DNA of 64,000 nucleotides from Achatina immaculata (GCA_009760885.1 CM019713.1:23196427-23260426), one strand, 5' to 3'; shown: positions 1 through 12,527, counted from the stretch's first letter. The notes: generated by a model from the sequence alone, not told the origin. Translations and numbers: made by a program.

Positions 1-955
1 TTTCTGGGTGTAGCAGGGTTCATAAACTGGTAGATGAGGTAGGCTTGGGGAGATTTCTGGGTGTAACAGGGTCCATAAACTGGTAGATGAGGTAGGCTTG
101 GGGAGATTTCTGGGTGTAACAGGGTTCATAAACTGGTAGATGAGGTAGGCTTGGGGAGATTTCTGGGTGTAGCAGGGTTCATAAACTGGTAGATGAGGTA
201 GGCTTGGGGAGATTTCTGGGTGTAGCAGGGTTCATAAACTGGAAGATGAGGTAGGCTTGAGGAGATTTCTGGGTGTAGCAGGGTTCATAAACTGGAAGAT
301 GAGGTAGGCTTGGGGAGATTTCTGGGTGTAACAGGGTTCATAAACTGGTATATGAGGTAGGCTTAGGGAGATTTCTGGGTGTAGCAGAATTCATAAATGG
401 TAGATGAGGTAGGCTTGGGGAGATTTCTGGGTGTAACAGGGTTCATAAACTGGTAGATGAGGTAGGCTTGGGGAGATTTCTGGGTGTAACAGGGTTCATA
501 AACTGGAAGATGAGGTAGGCTTGGGGAGATTTCTGGGTGTAACAGGGTTCATAAATTGGAAGATGAGGTAGGCTTGGGGAGATTTCTGGGTGTAACAGGG
601 TTCATAAATTGGAAGATGAGGTAGGCTTGGGGAGATTTCTGGGTGTAACAGGGTTCATAAACTGGTAGATGCGGTAGGCTTGGGGAGAATTCTGGGTGTA
701 ACAGGGTTCATAAACTGGTAGATGAGGTAGGCTTGGGGAGAATTCTGGGTGTAACAGGGTTCACCAACCAGTAAGGAGGTAGGCTTTGGCAGATTTCTGG
801 GCATAACAAGGTTCACCAACCAGTAAGGGGGTAGTCTTTGGTAGATTTCTGGGCATAACAGGGTTCACCAACCGATAGATTTGGTAGGCTTGGGCAGATT
901 GCTGGGTATAACAGGGTTCACAAAGTGGTAAGGAGGTAGGCTTGGGCAGGAGAGA
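1..955. repeat. 53-bp minisatellite, cut by window start
   Basis: Tandem array with a 53-bp unit containing TTTCTGGGTGTARCAGGGTT. About 14 regular copies run to ~768, followed by about four diverged copies (CACCAACCAGTAAG variants) to ~955. The array is already running at base 1, so its left end is outside the window. Short open frames across it are products of the repetition. Confidence 0.97.
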
Positions 956-1398
956 CTTGGAGACCTTCTCTGCCCCACCAGAGCCCGAGACTGGTATAAG
1001 ATGCCCGGATCTGAAATTCGCGGCTGCGATCGCCAATCATCCACACAAGCAACCCAAGAGCCTGTTTCTGACTGGTCGATCTCAACCAATCATCAACTTC
1101 CTTACACTCCTTCCCCTTCCCCTCGAAAACGAATGGCATGCATGCGGGTGGAGGCGCACAGGGCACACATAACTGTTCATGGTTCAAACAAAATAAGATA
1201 TTCAGGTGAATATTCATCTATTGTAAACGAATCTATGATTTCTTTGATAAATGCAGCGTCCACGCAAACAGTCTCTTACTGACGCTTTACAAATCTCTTG
1301 TGTCTGGTCTGGATGAAACAGTTGAAAAGAAAACAAAAGGAGGGTAGGGGAAAGCAACATAAAAATGCAGTGAAGCAGCCAGACGTAAAATCAGGCCA
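956..1398. other. Unassigned spacer
   Basis: Unique sequence between two arrays. I see no exon, RNA gene or recognisable element. Small overlapping frames on both strands have no family features. Confidence 0.5.
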
Positions 1399-3192
1399 AA
1401 AATAGCAGCACACGACATCATTGACTGTAAAATTAGCAGCACACGACATCATTGACTGTAAAATTAGCAGCACACGACATCATTGACTGTAAAATTAGCA
1501 GCACACGACATCATTGACTGTAAAAATAGCAGCACACGACATCATTGACTGTAAAAATAGCAGCACACGACATCATTGACTGTAAAAATAGCAGCACACG
1601 ACATCATTGACTGTAAAAATAGCAGCACACGACATCATTGACTGTAAAAATAGCAGCACACGACATCATTGACTGTAAAATTAGCAGCACACGACATCAT
1701 TGACTGTAAAATTAGCAGCACACGACATCATTGACTGTAAAATTAGCAGCACACGACATCATTGACTGTAAAATTAGCAGCACACGACATCATTGACTGT
1801 AAAATTAGCAGCACACGACATCATTGATTGTAAAATTAGCAGCACACGACATCATTGACTGTAAAATTAGCAGCACACGACATCATTGACTGTAAAATTA
1901 GCAGCACACGACATCATTGACTGTAAAATTAGCAGCACACGACATCATTGACTGTAAAATTAGCAGCACACGACATCATTGACTGTAAAATTAGCAGCAC
2001 ACGACATCATTGACTGTAAAATTAGCAGCACATGACATCATTGATTGTAAAATTAGCAGCACACGACATCATTGACTGTAAAATTAGCAGCACACGACAT
2101 CATTGACTGTAAAATTAGCAGCACACGACATCATTGATTGTAAAATTAGCAGCACACGACATCATTGACTGTAAAATTAGCAGCACACGACATCATTGAC
2201 TGTAAAATTAGCAGCACACGACATCATTGACTGTAAAATTAGCAGCACACGACATCATTGATTGTAAAATTAGCAGCACACGACATCATTGATTGTAAAA
2301 TTAGCAGCACACGACATCATTGACTGTAAAATTAGCAGCACACGACATCATTGACTGTAAAATTAGCAGCACACGACATCATTGACTGTAAAATTAGCAG
2401 CACACGACATCATTGACTGTAAAATTAGCAGCACATGACATCATTGATTGTAAAATTAGCAGCACACGACATCATTGACTGTAAAATTAGCAGCACACGA
2501 CATCATTGACTGTAAAATTAGCAGCACACGACATCATTGATTGTAAAATTAGCAGCACACGACATCATTGACTGTAAAATTAGCAGCACACGACATCATT
2601 GACTGTAAAATTAGCAGCACACGACATCATTGACTGTAAAATTAGCAGCACACGACATCATTGATTGTAAAATTAGCAGCACACGACATCATTGATTGTA
2701 AAATTAGCAGCACACGACATCATTGATTGTAAAATTAGCAGCACACGACATCATTGACTGTAAAATTAGCAGCACACGACATCATTGACTGTAAAATTAG
2801 CAGCACACGACATCATTGACTGTAAAATTAGCAGCACACGACATCATTGATTGTAAAATTAGCAGCACACGACATCATTGATTGTAAAATTAGCAGCACA
2901 CGACATCATTGACTGTAAAATTAGCAGCACACGACATCATTGACTGTAAAATTAGCAGCACACGACATCATTGATTGTAAAATTAGCAGCACACGACATC
3001 ATTGATTGTAAAATTAGCAGCACACGACATCATTGACTGTAAAATTAGCAGCACACGACATCATTGACTGTAAAATTAGCAGCTCACGACATCATTGACT
3101 GTAAAATTAGCAGCACACGACATCATTGATTGTAAAATTAGCAGCACACGACATCATTGATTGTAAAATTAGCAGCACACGACATCATTGAT
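1399..3192. repeat. 31-bp minisatellite (~58 copies)
   Basis: Near-perfect tandem array of a 31-bp unit with core GCAGCACACGACATCATTGA. Two variant sites recur: AAAATTA versus AAAAATA, the latter confined to a block near 1505-1680, and GACTG versus GATTG, scattered after ~1820. The pattern suggests recent local amplification. Stops occur in every unit, so it is not coding. Confidence 0.98.
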
Positions 3193-3882
3193 TTGAAAAA
3201 AAAAATGAATGATTTTAAAAATTAATAAATTAAATTTGAAAAACCACAGTTCTAATCTTAATTTTTATGCTAAACAAACAAAAACCACAAAAAACAAAAC
3301 ATTGTCCTTTCTTCACGAGTTATTGTGGTAATATTTTCTCACAGCAGCTTGCTTACAATTGGTGATTTAAGACTATGTTTAAAAAAAAAAAAAGCACAGT
3401 TTATCTTGTATTCGCACGCACCACACATACACACACGCATACACACACACACATACTGGCGTGGGCTGACATGTGTTTCTCTAGCATCAGGCACTGGTAG
3501 TGATGTTCTAGTGCCAGCCAAGTATCTGTTGGTGCTCCTTAGAATCGACACGAAAAATGATTCCCCACTCCCCCCCCCCCCCCAGTTCCCAACTTTCAGG
3601 ACAGTGGTTTTATTTAAGACATATAACTATGTCCTGGTGTGTCCCAATTAACTGAAATCCACTGTACAGTTCTTCTTTGGGAAATGCAAGCGAAGTCCTC
3701 GTGAACTGACTGGTTGGTCTGAGCTGATGATGAAAGATGAACGTCAGAATAAGGATCGATGTACTCTCAGTCATGGCACAGCCTGGCAAGAAACACAGCA
3801 TTACATACAAGTATCGTCTGATATATGTAAGACACAGTAATCAACAAAGCCGTGGAAATGTGACATCATCGTCACCATTATC
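3193..3882. other. Spacer with simple repeats
   Basis: A/T-rich sequence holding a poly(A) run near 3380, a (CA)n tract near 3425-3453 and a C14-type run near 3570-3583. I see no gene here. Confidence 0.5.
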
Positions 3883-4231
3883 TTCATCACTGAGATCATC
3901 ATTATCATTCTCTTCATTGAGATCATCAACATTATCATTCTCTTCAATGATATCATCAACATCATCATTCTCTTCATTGAGATCATCAATATTATCATTC
4001 TCTTCATTGATATCATCAGCATTATCATTCTATTCATTGAGATCATCAATATTATCATTCTCTTCATTGAGATCATCAATATTATCATTCTCTTCATTGA
4101 GATCATCAACATTATCATTCTCTTCATTGAGATCATCAACATTATCATTCTCTTCATTGAGATCATCAATATTATCATTCTCTTCATTGAGATCATCACC
4201 ATTATTATTCTCTTCATTGAGATCATCATCG
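3883..4231. repeat. 30-bp minisatellite open on both strands
   Basis: About eleven copies of a 30-bp unit with core ATTATCATTCTCTTCATTGA. Because 30 is a multiple of three, both strands stay open: a Ser-rich SSILSFSSLR repeat on + and an acidic DDLNEENDN repeat on -. No start context, splice signal or conserved flank supports translation. Confidence 0.95.
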
Positions 4232-4419
4232 TCATCATCGAACAAAAGAGCGAACTTATCAAACAGCAAGAGGGCCTGGACACCTGTGGCTAAACATTTT
4301 TGCCTTGGCAACCACAGGGGCAAACAGGACATTTCTGTTAGTGCGATCCGCTCTTGTTCTGCTGATGTACGATCTCGGAGGGTCCTAGAACAGCGCCTTA
4401 TTTTCCAGACTGGCTGTCT

Positions 4420-5080
4420 CCACCCAGCTGGAATTAACAATGTCTTCAGCTTTCTGTAACTTCTTTATTTTTCCACTGTCTTTTTTTTTAACTCTACTTT
4501 CTTTCTCTATGCTACCCCTCCCAACCACCACCCTATTTTTTTCTTCTCTGCCAACATATTGGCTTGTCCTATTCACCAGTTTCACATTTTCTCCCTGCAG
4601 GTGTTTATGTTCTTCATTCATTATCTCTCCGCGTCCCCCTTTCCCTCCCCTCTTCTCCCCCCCCCCCCCCGACACCTCTAGCGGCTATCATGTTTCTATT
4701 GCCTTCCCCCACCCCTTTCTCCCACTTGTTCTCCTCCTCTCTTTCCACCTCTTCTTTACGATTGGCTCTATCGGGCATCTTTTGTTTGGAAGCAGCGTGG
4801 TTTTTCCTTCTCCCTTCGACCACACACATTTCTGTTTCCCACTTGTAGGAAGACACATTCAGATAAGTTCTTCGTGTTTTTGTTTCGTTGTGTATGTATC
4901 CTTGAATAAGGCTCACGCCGAAATATCGGATGTTGTATGTTTTTCATTTATACATTCTCATACTTTCTATTCGTTTTTTTCTCACCTTACTCACTCCCTC
5001 CCTCACTTTGTAAAACTGCACCATACACCTCTATCTACCTTATTTATTTAAACCAGTTTTACTGCAGTCGCCATCCCTTT
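4420..5080 (+). mobile_element. Penelope-like element 3' end (third copy)
   Basis: The segment around 4908-4935 (AAGGCTCACGCCGAAATATC) and the end near 5057-5073 (TTTTACTGCAGTCGCC) match the 3' untranslated ends of the two Penelope-like copies at 19.2-20.2 kb and 28.5-29.5 kb, which lie on the other strand. The pyrimidine-rich stretch 4440-4900 resembles their 3' regions. No endonuclease domain remains. The left boundary is approximate. Confidence 0.55.
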
Positions 5081-5944
5081 TATCAAACAGCAAGTCACTC
5101 AGTAGAGTAAATTCTGGTTCTAGTCAGTTCTCTCCCCCCCCCCCCCCCCCCGCTCTAAACGGGTGCTTTTTCTTGATTTGGATTTACTGTTTGTAATATC
5201 TGGTTGTATTCAACCGAGTTTTCTGTTAGGCAGGGTGACCAACTGTTCCGTATTATACGGGAAAGCGTCATATTGTAAGAATTTGCACACTTGGGTCTGG
5301 GCGCGTAAATGCTCTCTATTTTAAAATGCATGTTCCAGTTTGTACCTCTATCATCCTTGACCGCAGCAGCATGTTCGGAAAATTCACTCTGTAGACAACA
5401 GCAACACGTGGACCTGACTGACACATTTCTAAGTTAAGTTATACACTTAGGCTTACTGGTCAAAATGTTTAAAATGAACTTTAACTCTCCCTCCCCTCCC
5501 TAGCCCTACCCACACACACACACACGCGCGCGCACGCTCATATACTCTTACATCTGCTTTGATTTAATGTCCCATATCTGAACTTAGAAAAGATGGTCAG
5601 GTTTTGTTAGTTGTCTTAAAGAATAGATGGCATCTGTATAGCTTCTGTTTTTCGTAAATCCCAGTGGCGTTTATTTAATTAATTGTAATTCAGTTCCCCC
5701 CCCCCCCCCCGATAACTAATAGTGGCTTCAGTAGAAACGATAATTAGTAGAACATAGATACCACCTGTAAAACATAAATATACGAATAAATAGGGTAAAA
5801 CTGAATTTACTATCAGTTTTGTCTTTCACAAAATTTCTGAAGTTATTTTTCTCAGAGAGTGAGAGTGAATGAAAGAGAAGGGGAGAGATGATGAGAAAGA
5901 TGACAGAAAGGCCGTTGCACTTCCGGTGCACTAAAGTAGACAAG
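5081..5944. other. Region upstream of MALSU1
   Basis: Holds C-runs near 5133-5152 and 5696-5710 and a (CA)n(CG)n tract near 5513-5536. CAGGGTGACCAACTGT at 5232-5247 resembles the end of some hAT-type elements, but I found no partner end. The GA-rich stretch 5853-5890 is just upstream of the likely start codon. No TATA box stands out. Confidence 0.4.
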
Positions 5945-6602
5945 ATGGCGGGTCGTTCAGTTCTCCGTGTGAACATGAAGCCAAGGACAACTTCGTTGTA
6001 TTCTTGTAAGACTTCTTATTCTGTTATTGCGAATGTTTCTGCAGTTTTCTCAGGCGCATATAAAACAGACAAAAAAATCTCTAGAAAGTCGAGTGATTTG
6101 CCCTTAGAAACAGAGAGTATTTCTTGTGTTCTGAATCGAACTCAGTCGCTCAGATTAGTTAAGTGCGTGTGGCCGTGGAAAAGTAGTGTAAGATTACCAG
6201 GTTTGAAGTTTCTCGGAAAATTTTCAGATTTCTGTGCGCTTTCTTCGGCTGGTGGGAGTTGTCGCCATGTGAGTTACTCACATTGTCTGTCATCTGATCA
6301 CAATACTAGCGGTGACCACGATAGACCCGGCTCAAAAGTTGATGATCTTGAACAAGATCAAACGGACGACGTAGAGTCTGACGAAACTAAACTGGAGGCA
6401 GGAAAATCGAAACAAAACTTTAAACCTACAGACGATAGAAACACTGGTTCAGGTCACGATGATTCTCGTACGGACAGAAAAGGTGGAGACTTTGAATACG
6501 ATTATGAAGTTGCTGAAGATATTGAGGAGTATGACTACATGGATGAATCTGTGTTCCCAGAGCAGGTTCGGCCAGAGAAAGTTCTTCCTATCAGTCTAGA
6601 GA
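5945..6602 (+). CDS. MALSU1: MALSU1 exon 1 (N-terminal extension)
   Basis: I chose the ATG at 5945 because AAGATGGCGG is a good vertebrate/invertebrate start context and the next residues (MAGRSVLRVNMKPRTTS) are basic and amphipathic, as in a mitochondrial presequence. An upstream in-frame ATG at 5888 is possible. The second half of the exon is strongly acidic (many D/E around 6325-6550) with no domain I recognise. It ends CTAGAGA before GTAAGA at 6603, phase 1. Confidence 0.75.
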
Positions 6603-7423
6603 GTAAGATCATTTTTGTTTCATGTATATAGCTTGCTACATGATATTACTAATTTGTAACAAAATCATGTGAAATGTCTTGTCACCTTCCTCATATACCT
6701 TTCAGTGTTGTAGGGACACACAAACGTCTTGATAGGGGTTAGTGATTTGCTTCATAGCTTTCTGTAATTTTCTCTCTGCCTCTTGCATGGGTGGCCTCTC
6801 TCCCAGTTTCCTACAGTTATTAGCATGAATGTTTTTGTTGTTGTTGTTGTGTACTGTCTGGCAGTGGTTGTGTAACATGGCCAAACCATTTGACTTGGTT
6901 CTGGATCTAATGGGACCCTTGCCCTGATACTGTCATTTCTAGTTTTGTGTGTTCCTTTTACATTCTCCTTATACATCACATTTCTGTCATGATGATTTCC
7001 CTTTTATTTTTAGCTGTTAGTGTCAAATTTTGACATTGATAGCACAAATTTGGGAGGAAAATTGTGTTGTAGTGCTTTTTTTGTTTCATTTCTGATGTAT
7101 TTGTTTTTCAGTAAAGGCATCATTTATCAAATAACCTGATTTGCTTTATTGCACCAGTTCTCAGTTTTGACATCTATTTCCCAAAGGATGGTGTGTGAAA
7201 TGACCTCATGTATGTTTTAAATACAGGCATATTTGGAAACTGATGATAGTGAGTGAGTTTGCTTTACTTGTGAGTTGTTCAGATATCACTTTAGACTTTA
7301 TTTTTGGGTAGGGTGAATTTCTGAATTAAAAAAAAAAAAATTAAGTGGTTAGTAATTATAGCAAGAAGTCGGACCAACTCTAAAAGCGGGTACCTAACTT
7401 CTCTAGGAGCTAGAGTAGGAAAG

Positions 7424-7722
7424 TTGGTCAGATATCATGTGACAGCATCAAATAAGGGAAAGGTGATCATATGTCATGTGATATTGTCAAATAAATGAAA
7501 GGTGGTCAGATGTCATGTGACAGCGTCAAATAAGGGAAAAGTGCTCAAATATCATGTGACTACAACAGCATCAAATAGAGGAAAGATGGTCAGATGTCAT
7601 ATAACTACAACAGCATTAAATAGAGGAAAGGTGGCCAGATGTCATGTGACAGTGTCAAATAAAGGAAAGGTGCTCAGATATCATGTGACTACAACAGCGT
7701 CAAATAAAGGAAAGGTGGTCAG
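7424..7722. repeat. Irregular ~40-57 bp repeats
   Basis: About seven imperfect copies built on GGTCAGATGTCATGTGACNN...GTCAAATAAAGGAAAG, with or without an extra ACTACAACAGC segment. The 246-nt open frame across it is repeat-derived. Confidence 0.85.
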
Positions 7723-8006
7723 ACATACAGATTACATCACCCTCTAGAAAAGATGAGCAAGTGTCATACTAGCCATATTACTTTGTAATGTGCTGGCAGA
7801 TGACACACCACAACCACACCCACACTCTTTGTATATTGTTCACTGTCATGGAGCATAGCTAGACAGAGCAAGGTACAGTAGATATACTGGATAGATTTTA
7901 CATGTAATGTTTCATGTAGATGTGAGCTCCCACGTGTATTGAAACATTTTCAGCTCCCATTTGAAATTTGTCATATGACCTGTTGTTGAACTGTCTGTTT
8001 TGTTTG

Positions 8007-8249
8007 TCATGTTGTTTTACTTGGAGGTTGTTTGTCATGTTGTTTTACTTGGAAGTTGTTTCTTATGTTGTTTTACTTGGAAGTTGTTTCTCATGTTGTT
8101 TTACTTGGAGGTTGTTTGTCATGTTGTTTTACTTGGAGGTTGTTTCTCATGTTGTTTTACTTGGAAGTTGTTTCTTATGTTGTTTTACTTGGAGTTGTTT
8201 GTCATGTTGTTTTACTTGGAGGTTGTTTCTCATGTTGTTTTACTTGGAA
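8007..8249. repeat. 28-bp minisatellite (~9 copies)
   Basis: Unit core CATGTTGTTTTACTTGGAGG followed by TTGTTTSTY. The 28-bp period cycles through all three frames, so all three + frames are open and hydrophobic. These are not membrane proteins. Confidence 0.95.
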
Positions 8250-8466
8250 TTTCTGTTTGAAAAGTTAAAGTAAATATGCTTTTGGATCTGTCCTCATCTT
8301 CTCTGAGTATTAACAGTCCTGTTTCTTGCTCATCAGTTCTTTATCAGCTCCAGTGTGTGATCCATCATCACCCGTTTTATGTTGCATGTTGGAGTAATTA
8401 GATACGTGTAGATCAACATGTTTGATGTTAGTGCTTTTTGTTCTGATGTGTGCTTGTACATTATAG

Positions 8467-8645
8467 GGGGAGAGAATGGTGTGTTTGAGCTCCAGGAGTT
8501 GGTCACTCTCCTAGAACATCTTGGTGCTGAGAACATCGTGACATTTCCAATCCCTCCCGAGGCAAACTTCTGCGACCACATGGTGGTCGTGTCAGCAAAA
8601 TCACAGCGTCATCTACAGGCCATTAATGATGAGTTGCTGTGGGTG
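8467..8645 (+). CDS. MALSU1: MALSU1 exon 2 (RsfS core, first half)
   Basis: Follows TTATAG at 8466 and ends at GTG before GTAAGC (8646), phase 1 in and phase 0 out. It encodes the ELQELVTLLEHLGAENIV helix and VVVSAKSQRHLQAI, which matches the family's conserved (I/V)VSG-S-RHL-A segment. This is the most recognisable part of the gene. Confidence 0.92.
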
Positions 8646-10133
8646 GTAAGCTATCCATAAACAAACAACTGTTGTTTATTTCTTTGTAAACTAAATTTTC
8701 TTTTTTTTTCCAGAAAATTCTTGAACAATAAAAATTAAAAGTTCTTATAATAGCACACTGACCCAGTATCACAATAATTATTATTTGGGGGGGGGGGGGG
8801 GAGAAATTTTCAAGGTGCAAGTCCACTTTTATTTATAGAGTCTTATGTTAACTATTTAGGAGTATTGTATTATTTATGAGTCTTGTGTTAATTATTTATG
8901 AATCTTGTGTTATTGTTAATGCTTCTGTTTGTGACATACTATGAGAGTTAGCTTGTTTGAATTTTAAAGACTAACATTTGACTTTCACTGATTAAAATTT
9001 GTTTTAGTGTAACTTCAGGTATTTTTTACATTGTTGAAATTATCACTGAGTTACTGCATTGTGCCATATTTACAGTTGTTTATTATTTCTATGGATTTTT
9101 GTCAGTTCCACAGAGAAAGTACATTAGACCAGAGATCTGGATATCTTGATAGATCATTCAGTGCACAGCAGTTATCATCATTTGGTGTGCAACAATTATT
9201 TTCCATCGTGGTAGATCATTTGGTGTGCATCAGTTATTCTCTACCTCGATAAATCATTTAGTGTGCATCAGTTGTTCTCTGCCTTGATAGATCATTTGGT
9301 GTGCATCAGCAGTTCTCTACCTCGATAGATCATTTGGTGTGCATCAGCAGTTCTCTTACTCGATAGATCATTTGGTGTGCATCAGCAGTTCTCTGCCTCG
9401 ATAGATCATTTGGTGTGCATCAGCAGTTCTCTACCTCGATAGATCATTTGGTGTGCATCAGCAGTACTCTACCTTGATAGATCATTTGGATGCAGCAGTT
9501 CTCTACCTTGATAGATCATTTGGATGCAGCAGTTCTCTACCTCAGTAAATCATTTGGTGTGCATCAGCAGTTCTCTACCTCGATAGATCATTTGGTGTGC
9601 ATCAGCAGTACTCTACCTTGATAGATCATTTGGATGCAGCAGTTCTCTACCTTGATAGATCATTTGGATGCAGCAGTTCTCTACCTCAGTAGATCATTTG
9701 GTGTGCATCAGCAGTTCTCTGCCTCGAAAGATCATTTGGTGTGCATCAGCAGTTCTCTACCTTGATAGATCATTTGGATGCAGCAGTTCTCTACCTTGAT
9801 AGATCATTTGGATGCAGCAGTTCTCTACCTTGGTAGATCATTTGGATGCTGCAGTTCTCTACCTTGATAGATCATTTGGTGTGCATCAGCTGTTCTCTAC
9901 CTTGATAGATCATTTGGCTTTAGCAGTTGTCTCTGTACTCTGAAAGGTTTTGAGAAAGAGAACTGAATGTCTGAGAAGTTGTCTGGAATACAAAGATGAC
10001 AATCCTAGTTAATTAACTATTGTAATGTGCTTTAATGCTGCAGTTACAGTAACCAATAATTAAAATGTGCCTTAATGCTGTAGTTTGTAGTCTGTGGCTG
10101 ATGTAGCAGACATTGGTGTACTTGACTTTCCAG
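8646..10133. other. MALSU1 intron 2
   Basis: GTAAGC donor and CTTGACTTTCCAG acceptor. Contains a G-run near 8787-8802 and the 38-bp array at 9145-9925. Nothing else recognised. Confidence 0.75.
9145..9925. repeat. 38-bp minisatellite with 33-bp deletion variant
   Basis: Tandem copies of GATAGATCATTTGGTGTGCA + TCAGCAGTTCTCTACCTC (38 bp) mixed with a shorter form lacking GTGTGCATCA (GATAGATCATTTGGATGCAG). The short forms occur in pairs, as expected if two-unit blocks were copied. Confidence 0.95.
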
Positions 10134-10215
10134 CACAAGAGGAAAAAATCCAAGGAAGACCCTCATCTTTTAATAGAAGGCTTGAAGAAATCATACTGGT
10201 GTGCCATGGATATGG
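10134..10215 (+). CDS. MALSU1: MALSU1 exon 3
   Basis: 82-bp exon after TTTCCAG (10133), ending ATATGG before GTGTGT. It encodes HKRKKSKEDPHLLIEGLKK and then YWCAMDMG, matching the conserved K-KRDP---IEG----W-C-D-G block of RsfS-family proteins. Phase 0 in, phase 1 out. Confidence 0.88.
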
Positions 10216-10242
10216 GTGTGTATAAACATGTGTCATGTATTC

Positions 10243-11468
10243 TGTAGTTGTCTGGTCACTTGATAGGGCTTGGTTGTAGTTGTCTTATCACTTGATATAG
10301 CTAGTTGTAGTTGTCTGATCACTTGATAGGGCTTGGTTGTAGTTTGATCACTTGATAGGGCTGGTTGTAGTTGTCTGATCACTTGATAGGGCTGGTTGTA
10401 GTTGTCTGATCACTTGATAGGGCTGGTTGTAGTTGTCTGATCACTTGATATAGCTAGTTGTAGTTGTCTGATCACTTGATAGGGCTGGTTGTAGTTGTCT
10501 TATCACTTGATATAGCTAGTTGTAGTTGTCTGATCACTTGATAGGGCTGGTTGTAGTTGTCTGATCACTTGATAGGGCTGGTTGTAGTTGTCTGATCACT
10601 TGATAGGGCTGGTTGTAGTTGTCTGATCACTTGATATAGCTAGTTGTAGTTGTCTGATCACTTGATAGGGCTGGTTGTAGTTGTCTGATCACTTGATAGG
10701 GCTTGGTTGTAGTTGTCTGATCACTTGATAGGGCTTGGTTGTAGTTGTCTTATCACTTGATATAGCTAGTTGTAGTTGTCTGATCACTTGATAGGGCTAG
10801 TTGTAGTTGTCTGATCACTTGATAGGGCTAGTTGTAGTTGTCTGATCACTTGATAGGGCTTGGTTGTAGTTTGATCACTTGATAGGGCTGGTTGTAGTTG
10901 TCTTATCACTTGATATAGCTAGTTGTAGTTGTCTAATCACTTGATAGGGCTGGTTGTAGTTTGATCACTTGATAGGGCTGGTTGTAGTTGTCTGATCACT
11001 TGATAGGGCTGGTTGTAGTTTGATCACTTGATAGGGCTGGTTGTAGTTGTCTGATCACTTGATAGGGCTGGTTGTAGTTGTCTGATCACTTGATAGGGCT
11101 GGTTGTAGTTGTCTGATCACTTGATAGGGCTGGTTGTAGTTGTTTGATCACTTGATAAGGTTGTAGTTGTTTGATCACTTGACAAGGCTGGTTGTAGTTG
11201 TTTGATCACTTGATAAAGCTGGTTGTAGTTGTCTGATCACTTGATAAGACTGGTTGTAGTTGTAAGGCTGGTTGTAGTTGTTTGATCACTTAATAAGGCT
11301 GGTTGTAGTTGTTTGATCACTTGATAAGGCTGGTTGTAGTTGTTTGATCACTTGATAAGGCTGGTTGTAGTTGTTTGATCATTTGATAAGGCTGGTTGTA
11401 GTTGTTGATCACTTGACAAGTGTGGTTGTAGTTGTTTGATCACTTGATAAGGCTGGATGTAGTTGTGG
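10243..11468. repeat. 31-bp minisatellite (~39 copies)
   Basis: Unit core GGTTGTAGTTGTCTGATCAC then TTGATAGGGCT. Variants include a TTGATATAGCTA form placed at intervals, a form lacking TTGTC, and a late block (from ~11150) carrying TTTGATCAC and TTGATAAGGCT. The array is older toward its right end. Confidence 0.97.
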
Positions 11469-11724
11469 ACTGATTCTGTTGATGATCATTGATCTGACTT
11501 GTTATGGATAGAAAGCAGTGCTTGTGCTGAAATAGTATGTGTCCTAGGCAAAGATAAAACTGCCACACAAAGGTCAGTAATGCCTCTCTCTGAGGTCTGC
11601 ACACTTGGTGACTGCTTAACTGGCTTAATAAGCCAACATGTTAAGCTGTTAAGGAAAGCTATGACAGTTGAGTGTATTTGCAGGAAATCTACCTTCACAG
11701 AGGGACAGTCAGAGCATCATGGAA

Positions 11725-11914
11725 GAGCTAGAAAACAGTACTTACCTTTCACATTACATGGAGAGCTAGAAAACAGTACTTACCTTTCACATTACACAAA
11801 GAGCTAGAAAACAGTACTTAGCTTTCACATTACACAAAGAGCTAGAAAACAGTACTTACCTTTCACATTACACAAAGAGCTAGAAAACAGTACTTACCTT
11901 TCACATTACATGGA
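11725..11914. repeat. 38-bp minisatellite (5 copies)
   Basis: Unit core GAGCTAGAAAACAGTACTTA + CCTTTCACATTACACAAA. On the - strand each copy except one contains AGGTAAGTACT, a perfect 5' splice-site match, antisense to MALSU1. Confidence 0.93.
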
Positions 11915-12401
11915 GAGAATCAGAGCTGTAATGAGTGTGATTCTGTGCATCATAAAGGTGTCCTTGGTTCTCTCACAGATCTTTATTCTGGCATTTTTCA
12001 GTCTTAATGACATCAAATTTGACTGGAATTTGATGATTGATGTATGGGTTATGTTCTGATGTTTTGTTGAATTGTAATAGCTTACATTTTCTGTTGTATG
12101 TAAATGTTGCTAGATTTGTTCCTGCAAGTGCAGGTGTTCACTTGTGCTTGTAAATCACTATTCTCCTTATGGTAATATTTATCATCGTTAATGGGTACTT
12201 CATTTCACACGATGTGATCCGTCTGTCCTGTGATTTTCACAGGTTTCATATGCTGGTAATGTGAAAGCTGGCATGAATATTTTGTCGTCATTTAAGAGTG
12301 AGTGAGTAGCAAGATAAACTTGTTGATTGTGGGTTTGATTCTGACCTGAAATGTTCCAGTCAGCGTTTCATCTCACAGCTGGACAAGGAAGGGCACACAG
12401 G

Positions 12402-12527
12402 CATGATGTCAGAAGTGTGGGGACATCAAGAAAATATGATGTCAGAAGTGTGGGGACATCAAGAAAATATGATGTCAGAAGTGTGGGGACATCAAGAAAA
12501 TATGATGTCAGAAGTGTGGGGACATTG
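12402..12527. repeat. 33-bp minisatellite (~4 copies)
   Basis: Unit core ATGATGTCAGAAGTGTGGGG + ACATCAAGAAAAT, near-identical copies. The period is a multiple of three, which produces two overlapping open frames of no significance. Confidence 0.95.

Larger units (their letters stand above)
6603..8466. other. MALSU1 intron 1
   Basis: GTAAGA donor at 6603 and TTATAG acceptor ending at 8466. Contains two short arrays (7424-7722 and 8007-8249). No further exon seen. Confidence 0.75.

Noticed and set aside
1399..3192. CRISPR-like array
   Set aside because: Units are directly adjacent with no unique spacers, in an animal genome. It is a minisatellite.
3737..4459. 240-codon Ser-rich + frame and acidic - frames over the same DNA
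   Set aside because: Products of the 30-bp repeat; open on both strands, no conserved domain.
5155..5424. 89-codon - frame upstream of MALSU1
   Set aside because: May be a transposon scrap (CAGGGTGACC end nearby), but no domain or second end could be identified.
12330..12360. GGGTTTGATTCTGACC as a tRNA B box
   Set aside because: No A box at the right distance and no tRNA fold.
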